Source: Aedes albopictus (lineage: Eukaryota > Arthropoda > Insecta > Diptera > Culicidae). Taken from it: 64,000 nt of DNA. The stretch covers positions 445,226,334 to 445,290,333 of the forward strand of contig NC_085137.1 in the NCBI RefSeq assembly GCF_035046485.1, in the 5' to 3' direction. A program made the translations under genes and the position numbers. Below the pieces are notes generated by a model. It was not told where the DNA came from. It was given only the letters and a program-made list of their open reading frames with translations, and made no database searches. Shown piece after piece: positions 10,420 to 20,449 of this stretch (the stretch's first letter is position 1; each line of letters begins with the position of its first letter).

Positions 10420-12245
10420 AGTTTTTACACGCTTGTGCGTCCCTCTTCTGGATCGGAGGGTCGTCCGTAGATTCCGGTATAGAGTTGGCTTTCGTTCCGT
10501 CGGGGCCTTGTCTGTCCCGTCCGTCCTCTGGGTATTGCGGGTTACAGGTTTCTACACCCTTGTGCGTCCCGTCAGCTGCAGAGACACTCGGGCGATGGGG
10601 GTTGTCCGTCAGCTCCGGTGGGGGTGTAACTTCCGCACTGATGGGGCCCCGGCTACTCGAGGCTCCCGCTGGTGATGAGTTAGTTGTTTGGATGTTCGTG
10701 GATAGGTTTGGTGGTATGTCGTTGCGGGCTTGGAGCTCAGTCGACTTCTCTAAATTACAAGTCTCGGGTGGATTATTCTCAGATAATTTTACTGTCTAGG
10801 AAATGTTCCTTTGTTGTTGGAGTTCATGGGAGGACTGAGCGAAACTGTGCGGCTTCTGTAGGTTGTGGGGGGAGAGGATTTCCCGTGGCCCTTACGGCGT
10901 CTCCGTTTAGACTTGCTAGGTTTCTTCGTAGGAGAGTCGTCGCCATCAGGGCTGTGCTGGCTTCGTTTGGATGGTTTGGATGAATTCGAAGTAGATGTGA
11001 TGTTGGGGTTGATGGTGATAGCAGCGGAAGCAAAGCTAGCATTGCCATCGCTACTGATGTTGTCAGACTCGATAATGTTGTCGATGATGATGGTGTTCTC
11101 CTGTGCTTGTTGTTCTTGCAAGATACATTGGTTCCGGCTTGAGCGCTGTTTTAATTCCATTCCTGGACCTGTGAGGACGATGGATTGGTTGCCTCGTCTA
11201 CTACTATTTCCTCGGTTGATAATTGGAAGTCGGTCATGTTGGATTTCTCCGTTTTGACGACCGAGAAGCTGGAGTTACTTGGGGATACTGCGGGGTGTCT
11301 TCTTTCGATTAGATTTTTTTTAAATGAATGCATCTTTCTTCGTCAGGTTATCCTGAAGCTTTCTGACAATGGCAGTTAGTTAGGCCACCTGCCGCACTAG
11401 TTGCTCCGTGGGACTGATCTTATGCGTCTTTCTAGTCGCGTCTAGCTGCGTCTTTCTAGAGCATATTCGAGTTCGGCGATGAGTTCGTCCGTTTGTCCTT
11501 CCTTTTAGAGTCTTCTAACAGGTTCTTGACCATCGACTTCAATTCGTCATTTCGGAGTCTTTGCTAGCGGTGGCAATGCCAGCAAAGGCGTCGTTTTTTG
11601 AGGATTTTTCTACTTAGCCATGGCCGCTGCTCGGGCCTTGTAGTCCCGACAAGCTGCTGGGTACGATATCCCGAGGTCGACCCGGAGATGTTGGACAGCA
11701 TCCTCTTTCTTGTAAGCCGGACATGCACGCCTGGACACCGCATGTTTCGTATCAAGCTTTTGTTTTTTCTCGCGATTTTTTATTCCACTCCTCGCAGTTC
11801 TTACATTGAGTCATTTCGTCGCAGTTTATCCTTCTTCTGGATACCTCGAGTACAGTTGCTCATTCGGCAATACTGATGGTGAGTTCCTTGTCGTGAATCT
11901 TGCTGCAATTGCCTTAGGTCCGCTGAGTGACCGAGCACCACCGTGACCAAAGGTCCAACAGCGGAAACACAGCATCGGAGAGGGATAATAGTTCCTGATT
12001 CGGCATCTGGCCCACCCAAAATCAAATTGTTTTGGGAAAACCGTGCCGCTGATTTTCAAGATTATGACCGGGGAGTTGACAGGTTCGCCCTTCTCGTTAC
12101 GGCGCTTAATGCGTCGCACCGCTGTGACGTTCTGGTCCGCCAGGTTTTCGACCAAGTATTGGTCACTAAGACCCACAGCGTCGGGATTAGTGACAACGCA
12201 CCGAACCTGATTGAGACGAGTGTTCCTCGATTGTTATACTAGTAC
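10420..12245 (-). pseudogene. Decayed LINE ORF1 (gag-like, CCHC zinc knuckle)
   Basis: Reading the minus strand from 12245, a 116-residue frame (11826-12176) has the pattern of ORF1 proteins of I/Jockey/Loa-type LINEs. An RRM-like stretch ends in YYPSPMLCFRCWTFGHG, where CFRCWTFGHG is the start of a zinc knuckle. Frameshifts and stops interrupt it near 11800-11830. Further left, frames at 11564-11755, 11151-11333 and 10789-11160 give the hydrophilic, Ser/Thr/Lys-rich C-terminal part (for example KRRRRKGHG). The 10420-10690 end is GC-rich with two diverged copies of a CTTGTGCGTCCC-containing block. ORF2 is absent, odd for LINEs, which usually keep their 3' end. Confidence 0.65.
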
Positions 12246-12399
12246 CCTCACAGAGTTGTTTCATCCGTAATAATTGCTTCACATGTTCCTGACTACACTG
12301 AGCCAACTCTCCCGACTAATCTTAGGTTGAAATGAGAAGTGAGAGTTATATGCGACGCATGTGGTATGACTCTCAGGATGTCATTATACTGTTATATGT

Positions 12400-12562
12400 C
12401 TTGCATTTTTCTTCTATCATGTGGGCTGGGTGCGCCAATGTATATGCAGCTCCAATAATAATATGTTTCACATTTTGAAAAAAAGTTTCCTTAGGTTGGA
12501 GCGGGAATCGAACTCACAACGCCTAAATGACCGACGCCGCTAGCCGCACGACCACGAAGCTC
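12400..12562 (-). mobile_element. tRNA-derived SINE (head at 12492-12562)
   Basis: The minus strand reads like a tRNA 5' half with an A box (TGGTCGTGCGGCTAG, about 12541-12553) and a B box (GAGTTCGATTCCC, 12503-12515). The acceptor end does not close like a true tRNA, and the same head, AGCTTCGTGGTCGTGCGGC, occurs in another SINE at about 36872. The body towards 12400 is weakly preserved. Confidence 0.65.
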
Positions 12563-13159
12563 ACTTACTGGAATTGTGAAATTCTGCAAAACGTACTCCA
12601 CTTGATCTGCCAATGTTGCTTTTCCACCCGGCCAAAGATATATGCACAGCTAATGCATCGATCGTGTTATGTGCATTTAACTCCGATATGCGTAAGTGTC
12701 ATTGAGTTTTATTAGAACGCTTTTCAATCGGAACTGTTTATGATATGATATGATACGTATAACGTTTCATTTGATGTGAACGTGTCAGACTATAGGGATA
12801 AAATGTATGTGTGGTGTCTGATAAAACATGCTCTTAGAATTATTTCAGTTATATTTGATAGGTGGTCAATTGGCCACTCGCGGTGCCGGCATCGTTTTTA
12901 CTCCTGTTTGACGTTTGCTCATTACCACCACCTAGTGGTGGCCCGGCCAAGCACAGTACATTTAGCATTGGGCGATAAAGTTTTCGTGGCGATGTTTTTT
13001 TAATGAAATTTGTTCATAGTATAACATCTGTTTCTCTGTGCTTATAGGTTTCTAATGGATAAATCGCTTGAAAAATTCCGACAGCAATTTTCGAAGCAAT
13101 CCAAGCAGGAAATCTACTACACAAATCTCATAATAAATATCTGGAGCCACCATCAGGAG
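12563..13159. other. No gene seen
   Basis: AT-rich spacer with a small CCACCACCTAGTGGTGG palindrome near 12925-12945. Frames at 12527-12715 and 12776-13003 have no recognisable motif. Confidence 0.4.
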
Positions 13160-13495
13160 ACAACCAAGAAACGATGTATGGACGACTTCTGTCTTGAGGT
13201 TTTGTCACTTTGTCGAATAGAGTAGAGGTCGCTCACGAATCCCAAAGTCGTGACAGAGCTGTGAAGGCAACTCTCCACGAGGTGAGTGTAAATTACATTC
13301 ACCTCGTGGAGAGTTGCTTTCGCAGCTCACTCACGATTTCGGTATGCGTGTGCGACCCCTACTTTATTCGGCAAACTTTTAGACAAAATCACAAGGCAAA
13401 AGTCGTCCATACATCGTTTTTTTAATTGGACGCTTCTGAACTGAGACAACTGCAAGTGAGTGTAATTCTTTGCAAGTGAGTGTTCCCATCCTTGA
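13160..13495. mobile_element. Palindromic MITE, family 1 copy 1
   Basis: Nested inverted repeats are visible. ACGATGTATGGACGACTT (about 13172-13190) pairs with AAGTCGTCCATACATCGT (about 13402-13420), and GCAACTCTCCACGAGGTGA (about 13267-13286) pairs with TCACCTCGTGGAGAGTTGC near the centre. The right end, AACTGCAAGTGAGTGT then GAGTGTTCCCATCC, recurs in the copy at 19490-19826. No coding content. Confidence 0.75.
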
Positions 13496-13650
13496 TCACA
13501 ACAACAGGCAACATTTATTGTTTGCTCTGTTCCAGAGAAAAATAAGAAGAATGGTCTTTACCCCTTTGGAGCCGGGGGACATCATATATACGACCCCGGC
13601 GTTGAAACCGATCATAAAAAACTTGTTCGAAACCAGCGAGGTTGAAGCCA

Positions 13651-13678
13651 CATGAGCATGAGCATGAGCATGAGCATA
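13651..13678. repeat. (CATGAG)n microsatellite
   Basis: Four to five CATGAG hexamers in a row. They produce the alternating His-Ala run in a spurious minus-strand frame. Confidence 0.85.
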
Positions 13679-13701
13679 GATGACCGCACAATTCGTAGGT
13701 G

Positions 13702-14094
13702 CTACTCCGTGATTGACCAGAGCAATCGAAATTGCACAAGGAACCAATGAATAGGGCTTAGGACTAGCTTACTATTCTCAATGTACACAGGTCGAGAGCT
13801 CTCAACTTTAATAAGGTCAATAACGGCGCCGGCCACGTCCTTACGGTCATCGAGGATGGGAGGGAATGTTAGTAAGACAAACGTTGTTATAAAGACCGCG
13901 AATCGCTGCATCTCCACGTTTGTCTCAGGAAGGATTTTTTTGTTAGTAGGGTAAGGTACATTGTCAGTCCGGGAGTCACCTATGGTTGGTGATATGATTT
14001 GACAATGGATCAATATACACAAACCGCCGTTAACAACCGACCACTTTTCGACGCAAGAACTAGCCAAAAAGAAAATTCTATCGCGCGTCTCCAC
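13702..14094 (-). CDS. Hypothetical open frame, possible first exon of a secreted or membrane protein
   Basis: A 130-codon minus-strand frame in otherwise broken sequence. An inner ATG gives MQRFAVFITTFVLLTFPPILDD, a plausible signal peptide, followed by an acidic/basic segment VAGAVIDLIKVESS. Start exons of mosquito ionotropic-receptor genes can look similar, but nothing here proves that. I find no convincing splice donor, and SINE and MITE material lies on both sides. Chance ORF or transposon remnant are equally good explanations. Confidence 0.2.
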   Translation of the reverse strand: METRDRIFFLASSCVEKWSVVNGGLCILIHCQIISPTIGDSRTDNVPYPTNKKILPETNVEMQRFAVFITTFVLLTFPPILDDRKDVAGAVIDLIKVESSRPVYIENSKLVLSPIHWFLVQFRLLWSITE

Positions 14095-14499
14095 TCCACT
14101 AGGGAGCAGAAACCTTTAGTCTATTCCACACAGAAATACACTGAACGCGACTCACTTGTCGGCGCCCGGATTTTTTTCTCGACCGGCGAACCCGAAGTAA
14201 CATTTTTCACTCTTTTGTGTAAATGCAAAAAATGAAAGAAAATATTTATTATCAACTAAAAGTGTATTGGAAACTAGCGCCGAAGGGAAGCGAAAAATTC
14301 GGAACCGACTCGAACCACGGCGCGCGCACACTCGTCCCGTCGTCGGAGCCCCGCAGAAAGAAGAGAAAAAAAAATCGCAAAAATCTAACAAAGCCAGCGC
14401 GCGAAGCTTTGCTGCTGCCGAACTACCGCACACTACTGACTGCTTCGAAACCAGCGAGGTTGCAGCCACACTAGCAAAACACTCCGACTCCAAAGAGTT

Positions 14500-14750
14500 A
14501 AGCACATCAAGTGCACGTGCAATTACCAAAACCATGCTGAGGGTGGTGAGTTTGATTCCCGGTTAGCCCAGAATCCGTTTCATAATCAACATTTACTTAA
14601 CTACCTTATGTATAAAATATCTTCATGACTACCACACGATATACGTATGCAAATCTCAGGTAAAAAATGTAAAAGTTCGCATAAAATACTAAGCTTAGGA
14701 GCAGGCTGTGCCCCAGTTGGAACGTTACGCCAAGAAGAAAGAGAACTGGA
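14500..14750 (+). mobile_element. Degraded tRNA-derived SINE, Feilai-like 3' end
   Basis: A B-box-like GAGTTTGATTCCCGG lies at about 14547-14562. About 150 bp downstream comes the conserved SINE tail, TGTGCCCCAGTTGGAACG then TACGCCAAGAAGAAAGAG (about 14708-14746). The same tail, reversed, is seen in the SINEs at 20040, 43098 and 50412. Confidence 0.55.
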
Positions 14751-14919
14751 ATCTTTTAGCAATTTTAAACAATATTGGTTTAAAACATTGGTTAGGGTTG
14801 GGTGCTAAAATGGCATAAATGTGTTAGTTTGCAAAAAAGTTTGTCCATTTTCAAAAGTTACTCGAGTTTTGTTCATTGCGTAATTTTTCTATGACGCATA
14901 AAGACATCAACTGCATTAA

Positions 14920-15035
14920 CCCTAAAAGGGATACCTTCATGGCCTCAGTTTCGCCACCTCGCTGAGTGTGTTCCATCAAAGACGAGCTCTGAAAGCGCCT
15001 GGGGTCCAAATGGACCCCAGGTATCCCTTTTAGGG
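14920..15035. mobile_element. piggyBac-like MITE (TTAA target)
   Basis: A 116-bp element with terminal inverted repeats CCCTAAAAGGGATACC and GGTATCCCTTTTAGGG. TTAA lies directly outside each end (14916-14919 and 15036-15039). TTAA duplication and a CCCT start are hallmarks of the piggyBac superfamily. Too small to encode anything. It has an inner GGGGTCCA-AA-TGGACCCC palindrome near 15001-15018. Confidence 0.8.
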
Positions 15036-15229
15036 TTAATATAGTCTATTTTACGAAACGACAACAGTGTTGATATTGATATTAACACTCACGGGCTTGG
15101 GCGCGACCTTCTGTCAAATTTTCATTCATGAAATTAGTGATCAGCTGATCCGAAACGTCTCGTAAAATGGCTCATTGATTATAAAATTGAAATTCTGAAT
15201 GAAAAACAAATTTATTTTTCTACTTTAAA

Positions 15230-15290
15230 ATAGGCTGACAAAATCGGGGGTAGACAAAATCGGGGGCTGACAAAATCGGGTCCCCACTGT
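15230..15290. repeat. Three copies of GACAAAATCGGGG
   Basis: The motif GACAAAATCGGG occurs three times within 55 bp, ending TCCCCACTGTAT. It looks like a reiterated transposon end. I could not find the partner end with confidence. Confidence 0.5.
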
Positions 15291-15612
15291 ATTTGTTTTC
15301 CAATTAAATTTACGAAGTCATTTCCTTCTCTAGGAAAACCCACTTCCCGCGTGGCACTTTCAATGCCAACATCATGTAGATAACATACGCTCCCAAAATA
15401 AATGAGATTTCGTGGAAACTTGACTTTTTTGCAGGAGGAAATCTTATTTGGTGCTGCAGCTGGAATTTGATAATTTTGTTTATGTTCTCGACGGCGGAAC
15501 GGGGGGCTCTTCAATGGGTATTGTAGAAATCAATATGTAATTAAGTTAATTTTAAAATTAATATTTTAGTTTTAAATATTTTATCAGTTTACCGAATAAA
15601 CATGAATATTTT

Positions 15613-16720
15613 GGGATTAACACAAAAGGCCGAATCACAAAAGGCCGAAACCAGTATAACTACCACAAAAGGCCGAATCACGAAAGGCCGAAGGTAACGA
15701 AAGGCCGAATGTAACAAAAGGCCGAAGGTAACGAAAAGCCGAATGTAACAAAAGGCCGAATTACGGAAAACGCATATTCACTCGGTTTCCGTTTAGTCAA
15801 ATACTCTATTAATTAAAAGAATGTATGTATGTATGTATTATGTTATAACCTCAAATTGAATAGTTAAAATATAAATGTGTACCATGCGGCGTAGCCGCAT
15901 GGAGGATTGAGGAATCCGATATCCGATGCACCGTAATTGCGTCGACTCGAATCCAAGGAAAACAGCAGTTCCAATAGTATGCTAGGTATAATGCGAACAG
16001 AAGTTGTTATCTTATATCTTGTATCCGATATCCGATGCACCGTAATTGCGTCGACTCGAATCCAAGGAAAACAGCAGTTCTAATAGTATGCTAGGTATAA
16101 TGCGAACAGAAGTTGTTATCTTTTTTTAAGTCCGACGAGCGTTAGCGAGTTCGGACAGCAAGCGTTTCCCTATATATATAACAAACGTAGTTGTTCGGCC
16201 AACTATTTCGCCTTTCTATCATTTATGTGTTGCTGTTATAAGCTTATTATCACCAGGGTGCCAGGCCGCCATTTTTAAGAATCCAACATCAGTATGTAAA
16301 CATTTGTGTATTCACAATGGATTCCATTGTGGATACACGATAGATGTTGGCTCCTGTCAGATGCATTAGGTGGGATTAGGGTTGCCACATACGTGCTTAT
16401 TATGCCATGTTATGTATAATTATCACTATACATGTCACATTTGTAGACAACAGTTCAAACTTCCAAAAAGATTTGAGTATAATGAATTTATGTTGGACAA
16501 TATGTATTTGTTTAAATGTTTTTTTCTTGTTATATGGTAAAAGTAATGGAAAGGAAAGGGTTAAGTAATAAAATGGCTACTTTTGTAATTCGGCCTTTCG
16601 TTACATTCGGCCTTTCGTGCTTCGGCCTTTTGTTACCTTCGGCCTTTCGTGCTTTCGGCCTTTTGTGATTCGGCTTTTTGTGATTCGGCCTTTCGTGATT
16701 CGGCCTTTCGTAGTAGTCCC
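15613..16720. mobile_element. Non-autonomous element with minisatellite ends and 8-bp target duplication
   Basis: The left end (15613-15775) is a direct array of ACAAAAGGCCGAAT-type 12-16-mers. The right end (about 16588-16720) is the same array in inverse orientation. The extreme ends match as GGGATTAACAC and the complement of TAGTAGTCCC. The 8 bp outside, AATATTTT, are identical at 15605-15612 and 16721-16728. An 8-bp duplication fits hAT, P or Merlin superfamilies, though AT-rich flanks weaken the proof. The interior holds a 109-bp tandem duplication and no transposase. Confidence 0.75.
15914..16131 (+). repeat. 109-bp tandem duplication
   Basis: Two nearly identical copies start ATCCGATATCCGATGCACCG at about 15914 and 16023 and run to AGAAGTTGTTATCTT. 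They differ at very few bases, so the duplication is younger than the surrounding element. Confidence 0.85.
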
Positions 16721-19489
16721 AATATTTTTGTTTCAAACGAACGAAATTTGTCTCCGTGAAGGTTCATTTATTACGTCCATCGTTTTTGGAGATTTCTAGA
16801 CCCCCACGCATACTGTCACACTGCCCCAACACCCCCCATCCCCCAATATTTAACGTTATTTATGAACGTTCCATAATGATAATAACAATAACCGGTATTG
16901 AACTGAGTGCTCTACAGTAACTATGAGAAAGCAAGGGTAACCATCATGAAGTTAGGATATGTCTTAGTGAGATTGCGGGGCAGTTAATCATTTTTCTATA
17001 TACTTCATAGATATCTTCATCCATAATGTCTTGTTTTTTATTTTTCCATTTTTTTCATATTTTCTTTTAAGTAATATTCTTGGTTGCTGCAGAATTTCCA
17101 CCGCCATTCCCTACCTGTTAGTACTAACTCTCTGATCCTGTTTGTTCGGGAGGAAAACATTCTGCATTCTGTACGTGTGAATGTGTCGTGTGACAAAAAC
17201 AAAAAAAACATTGAATCCAATAAACGGGATGATGGTGGTGCACTCTTACAAGTTTAGTTGGGGGGTGATAATGAGGAAAACAATTGTAATTAACTAGTAA
17301 ACAAAAGATCAGTAAAAAAAACATACATTCAATTAAATTAACCTAAGCTTTGTTTAATATATCCATTCTAGTATTTTTTCATATAAATTTATTCGCTACC
17401 AGCGTAGGTTTGTTTTCTATGCGTAAATTCAATAGCATTCCAATATGAGTCCTTCTTTCCTATAGAGATACTTGCATTTGCGTGTCTGTGTTGGTTTTGT
17501 CTAACATACCGATTCTATACAGTTTGATTCAAAAACCAAATTCTAATATATTTTTTTTGCGTTTTTGCAGTAAAGATGCCTAGTTTTGTTTACTGCTGAA
17601 TAGAATAATACGGGTAAAATCATTACACGACTATGCCTTTTATGTTTCTTAGTCTGCGCATATATGAATGCTGTGTGTGTGTTTATATAGTTAGTTAAAA
17701 GTACCAACTAGGATTTGCTTTTTAGCTAATTTTGGACTATGTTTTCAGTTTTGTTTTATCTGCTTCTAAACAATCAATCCTAATCAATTCGACTACCTAT
17801 GTCACGACTGTTTTACTATACCATAGAACTTTACATGTCTTCTTTAGCATCTAGTTTTTAGACTTCATACGAAGATTTTTAGATTTTTTAAACTAAATCA
17901 TTTTTTTTTTCCTAAAAAGTTTTTATACAATTAACAAACGGTTTCCTGCTTCTGATAAGACTTATTTCATCTGAAGTTAGGCCGCCATCTACACAAAACC
18001 TCTTTAAGCAATTTGTTATACGAAATTGTTAGATGAAATGGTTGCAAATCATAACGATTTTCTAAACATTCCAAACCAAATTTGTAACGAACAGCCTAGC
18101 GTTTGCCAAGTAGGCAGGATCGAAAAGATACGGTTTTCTGTGGAATGAAACTTTTGGAAGTCATCGTGGATTTGCAAAATTCACATAAACATCAGGATTC
18201 AAAGACAAGTATTGCGTAAATGTTGGCCAGTTTTCAATAGAAATTCTTTGATGTTCGATCTTGATCGCAAGACTTCACAGAACACGGGAAACCGCAATTT
18301 GGCAGAGCCATGACCATCCAAGGTCCTTTGAGTTGTTTAATGCCTAAGTCAGTACGCGCTAGGTTTGTCTCTTATCGTTATAATTGGTTCTATTCTCTAT
18401 ATTTACAGAAAACTAATCCACCTGTGTTGATGATAGTAAATAAAAAAACAACGCTAGGAATAAGATTCACACGCACACCATCAAGATAATATCTATACAT
18501 GCAATTTACCTATATACTCAATCGCACGCACACTTGCGCAATAACTAACCACACAATCGAATCGAATGTATAGGATTACAATAACTTATCAGTAGAAAGA
18601 GATAACAACGTAGGATAAACAGAATCAAATCCAGGAGGATATCGAGTGAAACGGAAAACTACAATGTGGTGCTTTGCGCTCAGTTGATTTTTTTCTACGA
18701 TTTTAACTCCATGTTTTCAGCCATTTTAACGCTCTTCGCTGATATGAGTCAACTTTTAAGGCATTTATTCCTCCTTATTTTAGAGTGTTTTCTTTGTTTC
18801 TTTTGTTGCTATAGGCATCCTGCTACATGTTGTTGTCTTCTTTAGTCTATTTGATTTCCTGCTGCTTTTCGCTTGTTTTGCTCTTGATTCAAAATGTTGG
18901 TCTAACGGCTTTTGTTTTTCACGCAGGTTCACTAGTTATACCTACACTAACTAGTTAGAATGGAAGTTGAGTTCACTTTTAGGTGTTCATGCTGAGAGGT
19001 GCCTTTCTGATGTATGATCAATGGGGTAATAAATAAACGGAGGATTGTGCACACAGTACGGTCAATGATGGTTTACACAATGTTTCAATGTTTGCATGAG
19101 AGAAGCAGCATGGCAGTTCGATAAAATGCTATATGTGTATAGGTAATAAGTCCAATGCTTTCAATAGGTTTAACGTGGGCTTTGACGATCGGTTTGTAAC
19201 GTTATCTAAGATTTGGGGCGGAACAATCGAGGAAGTGTTATTGTCTCACTAATCTGATGATATACCATAGTGGGCTGGGTATTCAGTTAGTGTGCTATAA
19301 CTTAAAAATGCTGGACCGGAAAGAAGTCAGATTTGTCGAACATTCAGATCCTCAGGATGACAATAAATAACAGCAAATCAGTGAAACTAACAGTTATTTA
19401 GGTAGACGCCAGAGGAGCAATTGTGCTCATCAGATATGGGAACTCTCACATGTGAAGAGTTGACTTGATGTTTTCTCAGCTCCGAAGCA
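16721..19489. other. Long stretch without gene or recognisable transposon
   Basis: Almost 2.8 kb of AT-rich sequence that does not resemble the repeats elsewhere in the window. T-rich runs and a polyadenylation-like AATAAA near 19030 occur. It could include a long UTR or regulatory DNA of a gene outside the window, but no splice or coding signal proves this. Confidence 0.4.
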
Positions 19490-19826
19490 TGCTATTAAGA
19501 AATAGTGTATGGATGATCTTTAACATGTAGTTCTATCTAAAAGTTTGCCGAAGTTAGTAAAGTTCGCACCGACATACTAAAGTCGTGGGAAAGCTATGAA
19601 AACGACTCTCCACACGATGAATGCAAATAGCACTTATTCCGTTGAGAGTCGCTTTGAATACTTTCTAATGACTTTGAAAAGCGTGTGCGACCTTTACTGT
19701 TCGGCTAACTTTTAGACAAAACTACCAAGTAAAAGTCCTTCACACTGTTTTTTGATAGCATGCTTCTAAGCTGATAAAACTGCAAGTGAGTGTATCTCTT
19801 TCCAAGCGAATGTTCCCATCCCTGGT
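19490..19826. mobile_element. Palindromic MITE, family 1 copy 2
   Basis: Shares with 13160-13495 the blocks GCGTGTGCGACC, AACTTTTAGACAAAA and AACTGCAAGTGAGTGT, and the end TGTTCCCATCC. Its own arms pair: ACGACTCTCCACACGATGA with the later GTTGAGAGTCGCTT. The left end GATATGGGAACTC is the inverse of the right GTTCCCATCCC. No coding content. Confidence 0.75.
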
Positions 19827-19830
19827 GTTC

Positions 19831-20016
19831 ATTCTGCGAATGGAGTGAAGTGGCACAAGCCGGAGTCGTATAGCGAAGTGGTAAATTTAGATTCGAATGA
19901 AGTGACTCTACCCGGAGGTGAAGTGAGGTACCCGGAGAGTTACTTCATTCGAATCGATGAGCGTAACTTCGATATACGATTTCGACATGTGTCACATCAC
20001 TCCATTTGCAGAATCA
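19831..20016. mobile_element. Short palindromic MITE
   Basis: Outer arms ATTCTGCGAATGGAGTGA and TCACTCCATTTGCAGAAT enclose inner arms around GATTCGAATGAAGTGACTC and its inverse. A related inner motif, CTCGAATGAGGTGACTC, occurs in the palindrome at about 23545. Confidence 0.7.
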
Positions 20017-20039
20017 ACCCAAATAACCTCCGGGGCAGG

Positions 20040-20253
20040 GATTCTTCTTCTTCTTCTTTGTGGCTCGACGTTCGCATTGGAACTTGGCCTGCCTCTCTTC
20101 TACTTAGTGTTCTTAGAGCACTTCCACAGTTATTAATTGAAGGACTTTCTTTGGGAGTCGAGAAAAGTTTTCCGACTGGAACGGGGATCGAACCCGCCGT
20201 CTCCGGATTGGCGATCCATAGCCTTAACCACTAGGCTAACTGGAGACCCCAAC
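20040..20253 (-). mobile_element. tRNA-derived SINE, Feilai-like
   Basis: On the minus strand a tRNA-like head (20253 to about 20170) has an A box TTAGCCTAGTGGTTAAGG and a B box GGGTTCGATCCCCG. Then come CGACTCCCAAAGAAAG, TTAATAACTGTGGAAGTGC, and the (GAA)n tail at 20040-20058. The order and wording match what I recall of the Aedes Feilai SINE group. RNA polymerase III would transcribe it from the internal boxes. Confidence 0.8.
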
Positions 20254-20449
20254 TCGGGGCAGGGATGCCAGATGTGAAGACATGTCTTCAATTTGAAGAC
20301 ATTATGGAAGACATTTCAAATTTTGTGAAGACTTTTGAATTTGTGTGCTTCTAGAACATTACCAATGATTTTTTTTCATAAATTTTCAGAACTTCGTTTG
20401 AATTTTAAACAGAGCTTCATCCAGAATTTTCCGCAGACTTGTTCGAAGA
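20254..20449. other. Short AT-rich spacer
   Basis: Contains a GAAGACATGTCTTC palindrome near 20277-20290 and reiterated GAAGACATT. Nothing else is recognised. Confidence 0.4.

Noticed and set aside
13496..13747. His-Ala rich peptide near a CATGAG repeat
   Set aside because: Simple microsatellite translation.
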